From: Neostapfia colusana
Lineage: Eukaryota; Streptophyta; Magnoliopsida; Poales; Poaceae
Direction of reading: 5' to 3'
DNA length: 64,000 bases
Assembly: GCA_030760725.1 (NCBI GenBank)
Contig: JASWHV010000001.1
Coordinates: 25,479,928 to 25,543,927 of the forward strand
In this document: positions 44,453-53,539 of the stretch, piece after piece
Numbering within the stretch: position 1 is the first letter of the stretch
How the letters are laid out: each line of letters opens with the position of its first letter
The notes under the pieces: generated by a model
Databases searched by the model: none
The model's input: only the letters and a program-made list of their open reading frames with translations
What the model was told of the DNA's origin: nothing
Position numbers and translations under genes: made by a program

Positions 44453-44517
44453 TCGTCTATTTAAGAGCACTCCGCACATTCACCACAACCACACTTCACA
44501 GACTCAACTCTCGCAAA

Positions 44518-45177
44518 ATGGACTCACCTTACTCACCGCCAAATAAAAAAAAAGAGTTCACATTCCAGAGGGATTACAACCGCCAATGTGTCTATGTGGC
44601 ACTGATTGTTGATTCGTGAAAGATCTAAGACTGGGGGTCACCTACGGTTTGAGGCTATGAATGTGCAACAACTAAGAATATGACCCCCCTCATAGGACCA
44701 CACCATTTTTCCCGAATGGTAGACGTCAGGTAACATATCTACTTCACAGATCTATGAATTTCACATTCGCATTTTATCTCAAATCTTCATAACAACACAT
44801 CATTAATCATGCAGTCCCCACCGTCTCTTTGTGAGTTCACATAGTACAACGACAACGAACAAACAGAGGAAGACGTCGAGTACGTACACGCGATGCATAG
44901 AGCTGCTTGGTACAAGTTCCACTACGAGATGGAGTACGAAAAGCGAATTGAGCAGGAGAGGAAGGAGGCGGCTGAACAGGAGGAGCGTCGGCGCAAACGT
45001 CAGGAAGAACTTCAAAGAATCGAGGAAAAGTATCGTCGCCAGACTCAGGAGGAAGAACGTATTGATCGTTAGGCTAGAGAGGATGAATGGGAGCGCTTAC
45101 GCGAGAGAGCACGTCGCACAAGGGATGTCGGGCCAGATGCATTGCGCAAGGGAACATATCTCCGTTACACTCAGTAG
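44518..45177 (+). pseudogene. Charged coiled-coil protein gene of the MULE, damaged
   Basis: Exon 1 (44518-44729) starts MDSPYSPPNKKKEFTFQRDY and is broken by TGA, TAA and TGA near 44617-44660, then continues with ATTKNMTPLIGPHHFSRMVD. The intron runs 44730-44814 (CAG|GTAACA ... CATGCAG). Exon 2 (44815-45177) encodes MHRAAWYKFHYEMEYEKRIE, then a long Glu/Arg/Lys helix (RKEAAEQEERRRKRQEELQR) and ends LRKGTYLRYTQ before TAG 45175-45177. TAG codons interrupt it at about 44842 and 45071. AATAAA is at 45196. The family is not recognised. A DNA-bound dimer or a scaffold partner for the other accessory proteins is possible. Its promoter carries the 20-bp array. Confidence 0.6.
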
Positions 45178-45545
45178 AATCTATATTTGCCATTTAATAA
45201 AATTCGTAATGTATCGAATGACGAGTGTTTTTAATCAAGCTATGGTGTTATTGTGCTAAATTTACTTCCATAACAAGATATTTTAATATGTCTTTAAGTA
45301 TTAAAAAAGAAAAAAAGATTTCGAACAAACAAAATTCAATAATCAAACTTGTGATCGTATTGCATAATTCAAAATTACATAACATATAATCTATGAAACA
45401 AAGTCATATTATTAACATTACATAAAATCATAACACAGTATACTACATTTACTTTTGTAAAAAATTATAAAAATGTCTCTAAGTATTTTTAAATGGGAGC
45501 TAAAGTGCTAATCTCGGGCTATTTGCTGGAGAGGAATCCTATCCA
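45178..45545. other. 3' flank of the coiled-coil gene
   Basis: AT-rich, with poly(A) signal AATAAA at 45196-45201 and no open frames of note. Confidence 0.5.
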
Positions 45546-45549
45546 ACAC

Positions 45550-45659
45550 GCGGTGGACGACTGGGTTAAGTGGCCTGGTGGATGACAGGATCGTCCACGT
45601 GGCCGTGTCATCCTCGGGGTGGACGAGTGGGTGGCCTACGTGACCCAATCATCCACGAT
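45550..45659. promoter_or_regulatory. Right subterminal GTGGACGA motif cluster
   Basis: GGTGGACGACTGG (45552), GTGGATGACAGGATCGTCCACG (45580-45602), GGGGTGGACGAGTGG (45617) and CAATCATCCACGATGTGG lie just inside the right TIR. They mirror the motif cluster inside the left TIR. Spacing is irregular compared with the internal arrays. Confidence 0.7.
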
Positions 45660-45797
45660 GTGGACGATTTGTTGTCCACATGGACAAATCATCCACCCGT
45701 AAACGATTGGTTAGTTATTTCTGCAAAATATTTTTAGATGTTATTAATAAAAATTGCTTTTTCTATGGTGCTAAAAATAAAAAAATTCCAATTTCCA
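45660..45797 (-). repeat. MULE right terminal inverted repeat
   Basis: The reverse complement of 14649-14790. It ends in AAAAAATTCCAATTTCCAG at 45780-45798, against the left start GAATTTCCAGATTTTTTT. The last about 10 bp at each end agree poorly, so the precise terminus is not fixed. Confidence 0.85.
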
Positions 45798-45798
45798 G

Positions 45799-46920
45799 GA
45801 CTACTCGCCACTCGAGAGAAGGTCGAACGCCTCTGTGCGTGCGCGCACAAACGGCCAAGCGGAAGGGAGCCGGCAGCGGCACATGCGGCGGCGCCTGCCT
45901 GCGGGAGATCGGATCGGACACGCCACGCTGCGGTCAGACCAGGGGAGTGCTTGCACGTGTAGGGCAACAGAGAACGGGATGGGCGTGCTCGTGCCTATCC
46001 AAACGCACGGACGTTGATTGACGAGCCTGTGGTCAGGGGCGGCCATGCTCCGTAACAGCAAACAGTAGACTGACTCAGACGCAGTACGTGCATTTTGCAA
46101 TTCTTTTCAACATCTGCCCTATTTTATTTACGAAGAGGAGATTCACAAATGACCTAGATATTTTTTTAAAAAAATATAACCTAGCTACAGCTCTTGATAG
46201 AAGGATCGGATCGGAATCGAAGGAGCATCATACCGTATGCATACACCTGTCGACCTGTGATACGTACTACCCGTCACCACATGTTTTGACAGCGCGGCAT
46301 GCATGTCGGCAACCGAATTAACGGCCCGGGTCCGTCCTCCAACTTGTCTGTCTCCGGCCGTCTGCCTACGCAGGTGCCGGCGGCGCTTGACGGCGGCTGG
46401 CCTGCCGGGAGGAGGCGGTACACGCGGATGTTGCTTTTCTGATATGTTAGGATCTTTAACTCCGATGCATAATTGCTTCAATTTAATCTAACCAAATATA
46501 AATCAATTCTAGTCTAAATCACAATTAGACGAATGGTTTAGCTCATGCTTGTGTACCATCATTTGCAGAGGAGTTAGCACCCATCAAAGTCGATGATGAA
46601 GGGAGACCTTCTCGGAATTTGTTCTTCTCTGTTGATCGTCTTCTAATCGGGTTCATCTTCTAATTTTTCTCTCTGTTTTTTTGTCCTTTCTCTTATACTT
46701 CCCGATGAGCCAAAACCTCTCTTTTTATAGACGAGGATGCATCCCAGGGGCCTCCCAACCGATTCGGTTGAGATTGCTTTCAATCAAAGCCCCTAGAGAT
46801 CGAATTGTTTACAATCGTAACCAACAAAGTACGGGGAGAGCAGGACTCCATCCGTCCTCCAACAAAGGTCTCCCACTCCCCCTCTCATGGCTGACGCACA
46901 ATGCTGAGGCGACACGTCAC
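45799..46920. other. Intergenic DNA, nothing secure
   Basis: GC-rich to about 46450, then AT-rich. 46540-46900 has an LTR- or leader-like composition (TCTTCTTCTCTGTT, TTTTTATAGACGAGG) but no paired ends. Open frames on both strands here lack family features. Confidence 0.4.
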
Positions 46921-48180
46921 CACTACAAGAAACACGAAAATTTAGGACGGTTAAAACTATTGTAATTAAGCTATTAACCATCATAATAAGTTATTTATGA
47001 CGGTAATAACTTATTTACGACGACATCTGACCATAAGAAGTCTGTAGTTGTAAATAACGTTATTTATGACGAACACCATCGTAAATAAGTTATTTACGAT
47101 GGCCTAAACCGATCGTCGTAACTTATGGAGACGTGGCAGCTAGCACCCCCTAAAAGTTTATTTACGACGGCCAGGAACAAGCCGTCGTAAATAACACAGG
47201 CTTATTTACGACAACCTGGACATGACCGTCGTAAATAACTCATGCTTATTTACGACGTACACCTCCATGCCATTGTAAATAAGGGATTTATTAAAAAAAC
47301 AAAAAAATGCTACCTGGCACGATTAACAACTCACAATCAGTTACAAATATATATATATATATTATATCAAAACACAGTCAGTTCACAATACAATAATATC
47401 AAATACAAGACAAGACACGACACTAGACACTTTCACGTCCACTACCTCATGGAGCATGAAATATCGTCCTCGCATCGTGCTCCAGGTCCCGGTAGCTACG
47501 GCGATGTAGTCTGAGTCTCCGCCACTGATCCCTATGATATTTATAGCAATTATGGCTATGTTTGGCTACATTTGGGCAATTATGGCTACGTTTGGCTATG
47601 TTTAACTAATTTTGTCTCAGTTTGCTATAGTAATCTAATTTATGTTAATTTAAAGAAATGTTACTTACCCGTGCCGCTGAAGAAGTCACTTGTGGCTGAG
47701 CCGGCACCTGCGGCTGCATCGGTGGCGGCCATGTGCGAATGACAATGTGCTGCCCATGCTGCTAGGCTAAGGCATGTGATAAAAAAGCATTAGCACATGA
47801 ATAGTAATGAAATGATATGATTGCTTCGTATTTAAGTTATTACCTGTATCACTGCTTATATCTGTATAGGTGGCTTGATAGTCTTGTGTGGCCTTCAATA
47901 AGGTTACTTGCTCCCGTAGCTTCTCATGTGTCAGGCGTAGCTCCTCCTAGACACTTTGAAGCTCCAGCTCCCTCTGAGAGACTGCGACATCTACCGGCTG
48001 GGTCCAACGGACGAAGGCTACGAGGAGTTGCCCCTTGAAGGGCTGTCTTCCTCGAGTCAATCACTCCATCGAAAATGGCAAAAACTATAAAAAAATTAAG
48101 AGTAATATAATGTATCTCAAATTGACAAAAAGAAAAACATCTATGTCGATGTGGAGCTACGACACTTCCCCCCATCTTCT
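46921..48180 (-). mobile_element. CACTA (En/Spm) transposon end with subterminal repeats, truncated
   Basis: The element starts CACTACAAGAAAC, the standard grass CACTA terminus. 46945-47290 is filled with direct and inverted copies of TTATTTACGACGG and its complement, the subterminal array that the CACTA TNPA-type protein would bind. Beyond 47440, minus-strand coding is partly visible: a Pro/Gln-rich region around 47670-47750 and, at about 47890-48060, a short coiled-coil segment (SQRELELQSV, EELRLTHEKLREQVTLLKA). This matches the C-terminal tail expected next to this end when the transposase runs toward it. No opposite CACTA terminus is present, so the copy is truncated. Confidence 0.8.
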
Positions 48181-48199
48181 ACAGAAGCAACCCGCGGAG

Positions 48200-48800
48200 G
48201 TTCTTTGATTGGAGGGGCTTTACGACTCTAGGACGATCCAACTCGAGCGAGCGGGTGAACACCGAGATTTATGTGGTTCGGACCGCTGGAGCGTAATACC
48301 CTATGTCTACGGTGGTGATTGTTTTATTTCTTACGCGTATGAGTGTGTGAGTTGGTAGGGATGCGAATGGATCGGAACCCCTTGTCAGGTGGACACCTCG
48401 GTCCTTTTACAGTTCAAAGGCCTGGGTGGTTACAATAAGACCCGGGGCCCGCCATGTGGCCCCGAAGCTGTCTGAACCCTATAAAAGATCTAGGGTTTTT
48501 ACATCCCTGGGTAGAGTGGTTGGAGGGGGAGTTAGACCAGCCGCCTGTCACGCTGAGCGCCTCTGACCATGCTGTAGGTGATGATGAAGACACCATCTTG
48601 TCGCCGCGTCTTCTAGCTCTGCAGGGCGGCACTGTGCCGCTGTCACGCCTCACCGTCCTGTCTTGTCACCGAAAGGGCGGAGGTCAGAGGCGTGCGCCGT
48701 GCGCCATGCTTCTGGAGAAAGGCGAGCCTTGAATGCTTGGCCTGACAGCGCACTTCCTTCTTGACTCCGTCGACCCACAACCCACGATAGATTATGTGAC
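48200..48800. repeat. LTR-like fragment
   Basis: Contains AACACCGAGATTTATGTGG, a CCTATAAAAGATCT TATA-like box at about 48480 and other words common at the edges of grass LTR elements. No paired LTR or primer-binding site is visible, so this is only a probable LTR remnant. Confidence 0.3.
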
Positions 48801-48804
48801 ATGT

Positions 48805-49176
48805 GGCGGTTAGGGGTGGGCACATTTAACCGATAACCGCAAAACCGAACCGAACCGCATTGAACTGAAATACACGGTTAACCGACATTTTTGATCAAAC
48901 ACGGTTATCATTTTTGTGTATTTTGGTTAACCGGATAAAATTCAGTTATCATGTCATATTAACCGAATAACCGATTTAACCAAAATTTTAGCACGCACTA
49001 TTTTGTAACACATAAAAATAAAGCCCAATAGTACTATTTTTTATCATTACTGAAAATTTTCTCATATCATAAGCCAATCTTAATAATCTCCGCCCATGAT
49101 CAACACATATATGTCATTTTCGTCTATTTATTACTATTTTTTATGTGTTTATTATTATGTTAGCTAAATAAATTAT
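48805..49176. repeat. GGTTAACCGA-rich repeat, possible hAT-type end
   Basis: TAGGGGTGGGCAC at 48812 resembles hAT terminal repeats. It is followed by about 150 bp of ACCGATAACCG, CGGTTAACCG and GGTTATC words in both orientations. The right end is not recognisable and the following AT-rich DNA is featureless to 49176. Confidence 0.4.
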
Positions 49177-49798
49177 TGAAAGTGCGTCTAGGCCTCCCTA
49201 GTGGGTTGTGGCTGATTAATGAAAAACAATTAAAGAACTAATGAGTTTTGCAAAGAGTGTATGCAGATTCAAAAAAGAAGAAAGTTGTATCCCTCCAAAA
49301 AAGGGCGTTGAAGACCTACACATAGAATTCGGGTTTCATTTTTGTTGAGTGTAGAAAATGCCATACTATTAAGAGGGACATGACATCAAGTAAGTGTGAA
49401 AATGATTGGAGCTCAATCCTTAGAGTTTAGCTAAAAATAAAGGGTAGACAAGTTTAAAAGGACTAATCCAGACAAGCCCAGACTTGTCCGGACAGAAGTT
49501 CCAGACTAGTCTGGACCCGGACTTGTCTGGTGTGGCATACGAAAAAAGTAGTTTTTGATGTGTCTGGACTAAGGTCCGGACTCTATCCGGACTAGCCCAG
49601 ACAGCCGGACTTATCCGGATGTTAATGCAAAAGAAGGTTCTAATGTTTTTGGACATGTCCGAACTTGTCCGGATCAAGTTCCGGACTAGACCGGACTCAA
49701 AATCTTTTTGAAATTTTAGTGACTGTTGAAGGGGACGTCACTCTGCAGAGTGTGGCCCCATGTACGGACTTGTCCGGGTCGAGTTCTGGACTAGTCCG
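49177..49798 (+). repeat. SIRE 5' LTR, first part, with CCGGAC palindromes
   Basis: From about 49460 the LTR carries many imperfect copies of TCCGGACTAGTCCGGA and CCGGACTTGTCCGG, each nearly palindromic. The run resumes as GATCCGGACTAGTCCGGACC near 62310 after the insertion. The Gypsy inserted within one copy, taking GTCCG as target. Confidence 0.8.
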
Positions 49799-51068
49799 TG
49801 TCGGTACCCTCAATACCGGGTACCCACGCGCACATGACAAAACCGCCTAAGGACCTCGCCCCTTCCGCAGGGGCGAGCTCCGAGGGCGCCACGTGTCCAG
49901 CCAGGCCGGAGCTCCCCCTCTCCTCAGAGGAAAGCTCCGTGCCAACCACGTGGCCAGGCGAAGCCGGACCTCCCCCCTCCGCGGGGGAGAGCTCCGAAGG
50001 CTCCACATGTCCAGCGAGGCCGGAGCTCCCCCTCTCCTCAGAGGAGAGCTCTGGGCCCACCACGTGGCAAGCAGAGCCGGACCTCCCCCTCCGCGGGGGC
50101 GAGCTCCGAAGGCTCCACGTGTCCAGCGGGGCTGGAGCTCCCCTTCTCCTCAGAGGAGAGCTCCGGGCCCGCAACGTGGCTAGCAGAGCTGGACCTCGCC
50201 CCCCCTCCGCGGAGGTGAGCTCTGAAGGCTCCACGTGTCCAGCGGGGCCGGAGCTCCCCTTCTCCTCAGAGGAGAGCTCCGGGCCTGCCACGTGGCCAGC
50301 AGAACTGCGCTACCCGCCCCGGCACGGTAGGAAGCGGAAGTAAAGACCCGCGCCTTCCCAAGGCGCGGCATTGAAGACCCTCGCCTTCCCAAGACGCGGA
50401 GCACGCCCCTGCCAGGAGGCGTTGCGCCCAATCACATCACAGTGAAGATGGACGCAGAAAGCCAGAGGCTGTGGACTAATAAACACAGCGACAAGATAAC
50501 CCCTACTGCCCCTGCCATCATCAACCACTACGCCTAGCTTGCGGCATGGGCAGGGTAGCAGGACGGAGGCACAGAAGCTATTGCCAGTGACAGCTACCGG
50601 CGTTACTGCGAGATACGGTAGATGGCACAAAATCACCCTGTGGCCACCTGTCGGGCTCCGGGGCCCACCTTGTAAGCCGCCCGAGTCTTGAACTATAAAA
50701 GGCTCGGGTAGGCATCGTTGCAATGGGTTCGCAACCTTGCGGGTTCGAGGGTTCGAGTACACTTTGGGCCTCGGACTCTAGGGTTGGGATCCCTCAGCAT
50801 TCGACCCCCAGTAGACATACGCACTTCATCCCCAAGCTTAGAACTCCGGTTCTAAGCCTCAAGCAATACAACGAGCACCTCTGCTCACCGTGGACGTAGG
50901 GTTTTACGCTCCGGTGGCCCGAACCATGTTAAAAAACCCTTGTGTTCATCTCCTTCCTTCATCCATTCCGGCGAGACCCACGCAGGAGGACTAGCCCCTC
51001 CAAAAAAGAACCTTCGCAGGCTGCCCAGAGCAGGCCCGGGGGGAGTGTGAACCACATACGCTTCTACA
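49799..51068 (+). repeat. Tat 5' LTR
   Basis: Contains a 115-120-bp GC-rich tandem repeat (about 49860-50300), CTATAAAAGGCTCGGG at 50693 as TATA box, and ends CGCTTCTACA before the primer-binding site. Confidence 0.95.
49860..50310. repeat. 115-120-bp GC-rich tandem repeat in the Tat LTR
   Basis: Nearly four units start at GCGAGCTCCGAGG or GAGCTCCGAAGG (about 49868, 49987, 50100, 50216). Each contains CCACGTGTCCAGC, CTCCTCAGAGGAGAGCTCCG and CCACGTGG. Similar units fill 60420-60850 in the 3' LTR. Open frames on both strands through this region come from the repeat. Confidence 0.9.
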
Positions 51069-51090
51069 TTTGGCGCACCAGGTAGGGGGA
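51069..51090 (+). other. Tat primer-binding site
   Basis: TTTGGCGCACCAGGTAGG follows the 5' LTR. TTGGCGC(A/G)CCAGGTAGGGG-type sites are typical of Tat Gypsy elements and are not the initiator-Met type used by the Copia and Tekay elements in this window. Confidence 0.85.
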
Positions 51091-51175
51091 TTTTTCCCTC
51101 TTGCGTTGAGTCTTCGCTCACGAAGATGACCAAGCTTCCGTCCGCGGCAACTCTCCTCGCCCTCGTTCCCGGCGA

Positions 51176-52656
51176 ATGATGAACAGCGAGGCTTATGTCT
51201 CGACGCACTCAGGGAGGAGTGTGTCGGGACAAGCTGGGAGTCCGCAGCGAACTCTAACAACGCGGACTACAGCAAGCCCAAGATCTGCTGCAGCGCCGAG
51301 TGTCACCCATAGGGGTACACTAGCTGCAGCACGAGCGCTTCTACACAATCCACCTGCCAGGGACGCTCCCCAGGGGGCTACCCAGCAGTGGATTCGCGAC
51401 GTCGACCGTCTCGTCGTTGCTGCCGTAAACCCTCCGCTCCGGCGGGGACGACGTCGAGGTCAAATGGATGTGTCACTGTCTCGCATGCCAACGGTTGACG
51501 GGCAGACGGCAGACTCCCGCTCTACCAGGCTCCCAACTTTGGACCTGAGGTCAGAGCTGGAGCGACGTCACCTGGGCGAGGATGCCCGCGTGACCATCGA
51601 GCGACGACGGGAAAGGCGTCGCAACCATGAGGCCGACTACAGTATGTCGACCGCCTCGACTCACCCTGGGTCGCAGACGTTCACCACGCAATCTCTGCCC
51701 CAGGTGTATGCCACGCAGCATATGCAACAGCCATATGCCTTGCAAATGGTGCCCCCGGTCTATGGTGCACCTTTGCCCATGCCGGGGTTCACCGTGCCAA
51801 CAGCGGACCAAGCGTTCGCGGCACCAGCACCTGCAGCGGCAGGAGCGGGGTGTGCAGCCCTAGCGCCCCACCTTCGCTTCGCAAGGTGGCCGCGCATGTT
51901 CCGGCCACACCTGCCAGAGAAGTACGACAGCAGCGTCAACCCGGCGGAGTTTCTGCAAATCTACTCCACCGCCATTCTTGCTGCAGGAGGGGATGAGGCC
52001 ATCATGACCAACTACTTCCCCGTCGCCTTGACCGGCCCGACTCGGTCTTGGCTCATGAACCTCCCCCAAGGTTCCATAAATTCCTAGGGAGAGCTCTGCC
52101 GACATTTCACTGCAAACTTCGGCAGCTCCTACACCCGTCCCGGCACGGAGCTTGACCTCCACGCCATCCGACAACAACCTGGAGAGTCGCTGCGCTCCTT
52201 CATCCAGCGGTTCTCCCAGGTACGGAACACCATCCCTCACATTCAGAATGCTTCAGTGGTGGCGGCGTTTCGACAGGGTGTGAGAGACAAGAAGATGCTC
52301 GAGAAGTTGGCCACCAGAGAGGTGCGCGACGTCTCAGAGCTCTTCAGCCTGGCGGACAAGTGTGCCAGAGCAGCAGAAGGGCGCAGTTGGCACTCACAGC
52401 CAGCCTCCAAAGCAGGAGGGCAGCCCGATGCTAGCGCTGCTTCCCATGGGAGCAGCAAGAAGATCAAGAAGAAGGGCGGTGGCAAGATCAAGCCGCCGGC
52501 CGGAGCTCTCGTTGCTGCAACTGCAGTACCCAGCGAAGCTCGGGGGCCACGCCCCGACAAGAGGCCACGACAGTCACCCAACCATGGTGACCAAAGTGAG
52601 CCGTGCCCCGTGCACAACACCAGGAGCCACACTGCTGGTGAGTGCCGGGAGATCTA
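51176..52656 (+). pseudogene. Tat gag, two nonsense codons
   Basis: One frame from about 51176 through TAG at 52085 and TAG at 52655. The first part is a low-complexity N-terminus and a Pro/Gln/Tyr-rich linker. The capsid-like core starts at APHLRFARWPRMFRPHLPEK and continues after the stop with FTANFGSSYTRPGTELDLHA, SLRSFIQRFSQVRN and VVAAFRQGVRDKKMLEKLA. The nucleocapsid-like end is basic with CPVHNTRSHTAGEC. The frame stays the same across both stops, so these are simple nonsense mutations. Confidence 0.85.
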
Positions 52657-53539
52657 GAAGCTCGCGGAGCGCCTCTGCGAGGGGAGGCGGCCGGGCATAG
52701 ATGCTCCTCCCTTCCACCAGAGGGAGGGCAAGCATAGGGTCGACCCACGGGACAACGTCGACCAGGAGATGGAGTTCCAGAAGCCCCAGCGCACTCTGAA
52801 GGTGGTCCATCGCCGCAAGGGCTCCAGCTCTAGCGTCGACGAGCGCCGGAAGGCACTCCACATCATCTGCGGAGGGTCCTCGGACCCCTCGTCCCGGAAT
52901 GCAGTCAAGACTCTGTGTCGAGCAGTGGCGTTGGTGGACCCTACACCAAGTGTAGCACCGCACCTCAAGTGGGTAGGGACCCCAATCAGCTTCGACACCA
53001 CCGACTGCCCCAAGAACATGGCTGGAGCCGGACAGCTACCGCTTTTGGTAGCTCCCACCATCGCCAACGTGAAGATGTACCACGTCCTAGTGGATGGCGG
53101 GGCCGGCCTCAACATCATCAGCCGCGCAACTTTCCTGAAGCTGCAAATTCCGATGGCCAAGATCTCCCCCTCGAGCCCGTTCTCAGGGGTAGGGTCGGGA
53201 CAAGTTGTCCCGTACGGCAATATCAGCCTTCCAGTGACCTTCGGAGCACCAGACAACTACCGGACAGAGTACATTCTGTTCGACGTGGCGGAGGTCGACC
53301 TCCCCTTCAACGTCATCATCGGAAGGCCTGCCCTGTACCGATTCATGGCAGTAGCCCACTACGGCTACCTAGTCCTGAAGATGCCTACACCAATAGGCAT
53401 CCTCAAGATCCATGGAGACCGCACTGCCGCAGTGTCAGTCTTGGAGAAGCTCCAAGCACTTGCGACAGCCCCTGGCGGTGCAGAACCGGGCCAGCTCCAC
53501 CCGAGTGCACGTCACCGTGTCTCAACCTCTGCACCCTGA
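52657..53539 (+). pseudogene. Tat aspartic protease region
   Basis: In the same frame as gag. The active-site loop is VLVDGGAGLNIISRATF (about 53090-53140), with Gly-Gly-Ala after the catalytic Asp as in many Tat elements. It is followed by LPFNVIIGRPALYRF near the C-terminal flap. The frame ends at TGA 53537. The protease would cut the polyprotein inside virus-like particles. Confidence 0.85.

Larger units (their letters stand above)
14649..45797 (+). mobile_element. Four-gene Mutator-like element (MULE) interrupted by a 21.6-kb insertion
   Basis: The left end (14649-14790) and the reverse complement of the right end (45660-45797) align for about 140 bp. They share a near-identical core TTTTTTTATTTTTAGCAC and AATTTTTATTAATAACATCT, then GGTGGACGATTTGTCCACGTGG-like words. 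Inside are a MULE transposase, a plant mobile domain gene, a zinc-finger gene and a coiled-coil gene, all on the plus strand. Removing 16955-38546 leaves about 9.6 kb. All four genes are damaged, so it is not autonomous now. No convincing 8-11-bp target-site duplication was found, so the outermost bases are uncertain by a few nucleotides. Confidence 0.85.

Noticed and set aside
49791..50431. Long open frames on both strands of the Tat LTRs (also 60219-61314)
   Set aside because: Caused by the 115-120-bp GC-rich tandem repeat. The peptides are repetitive and without domains.
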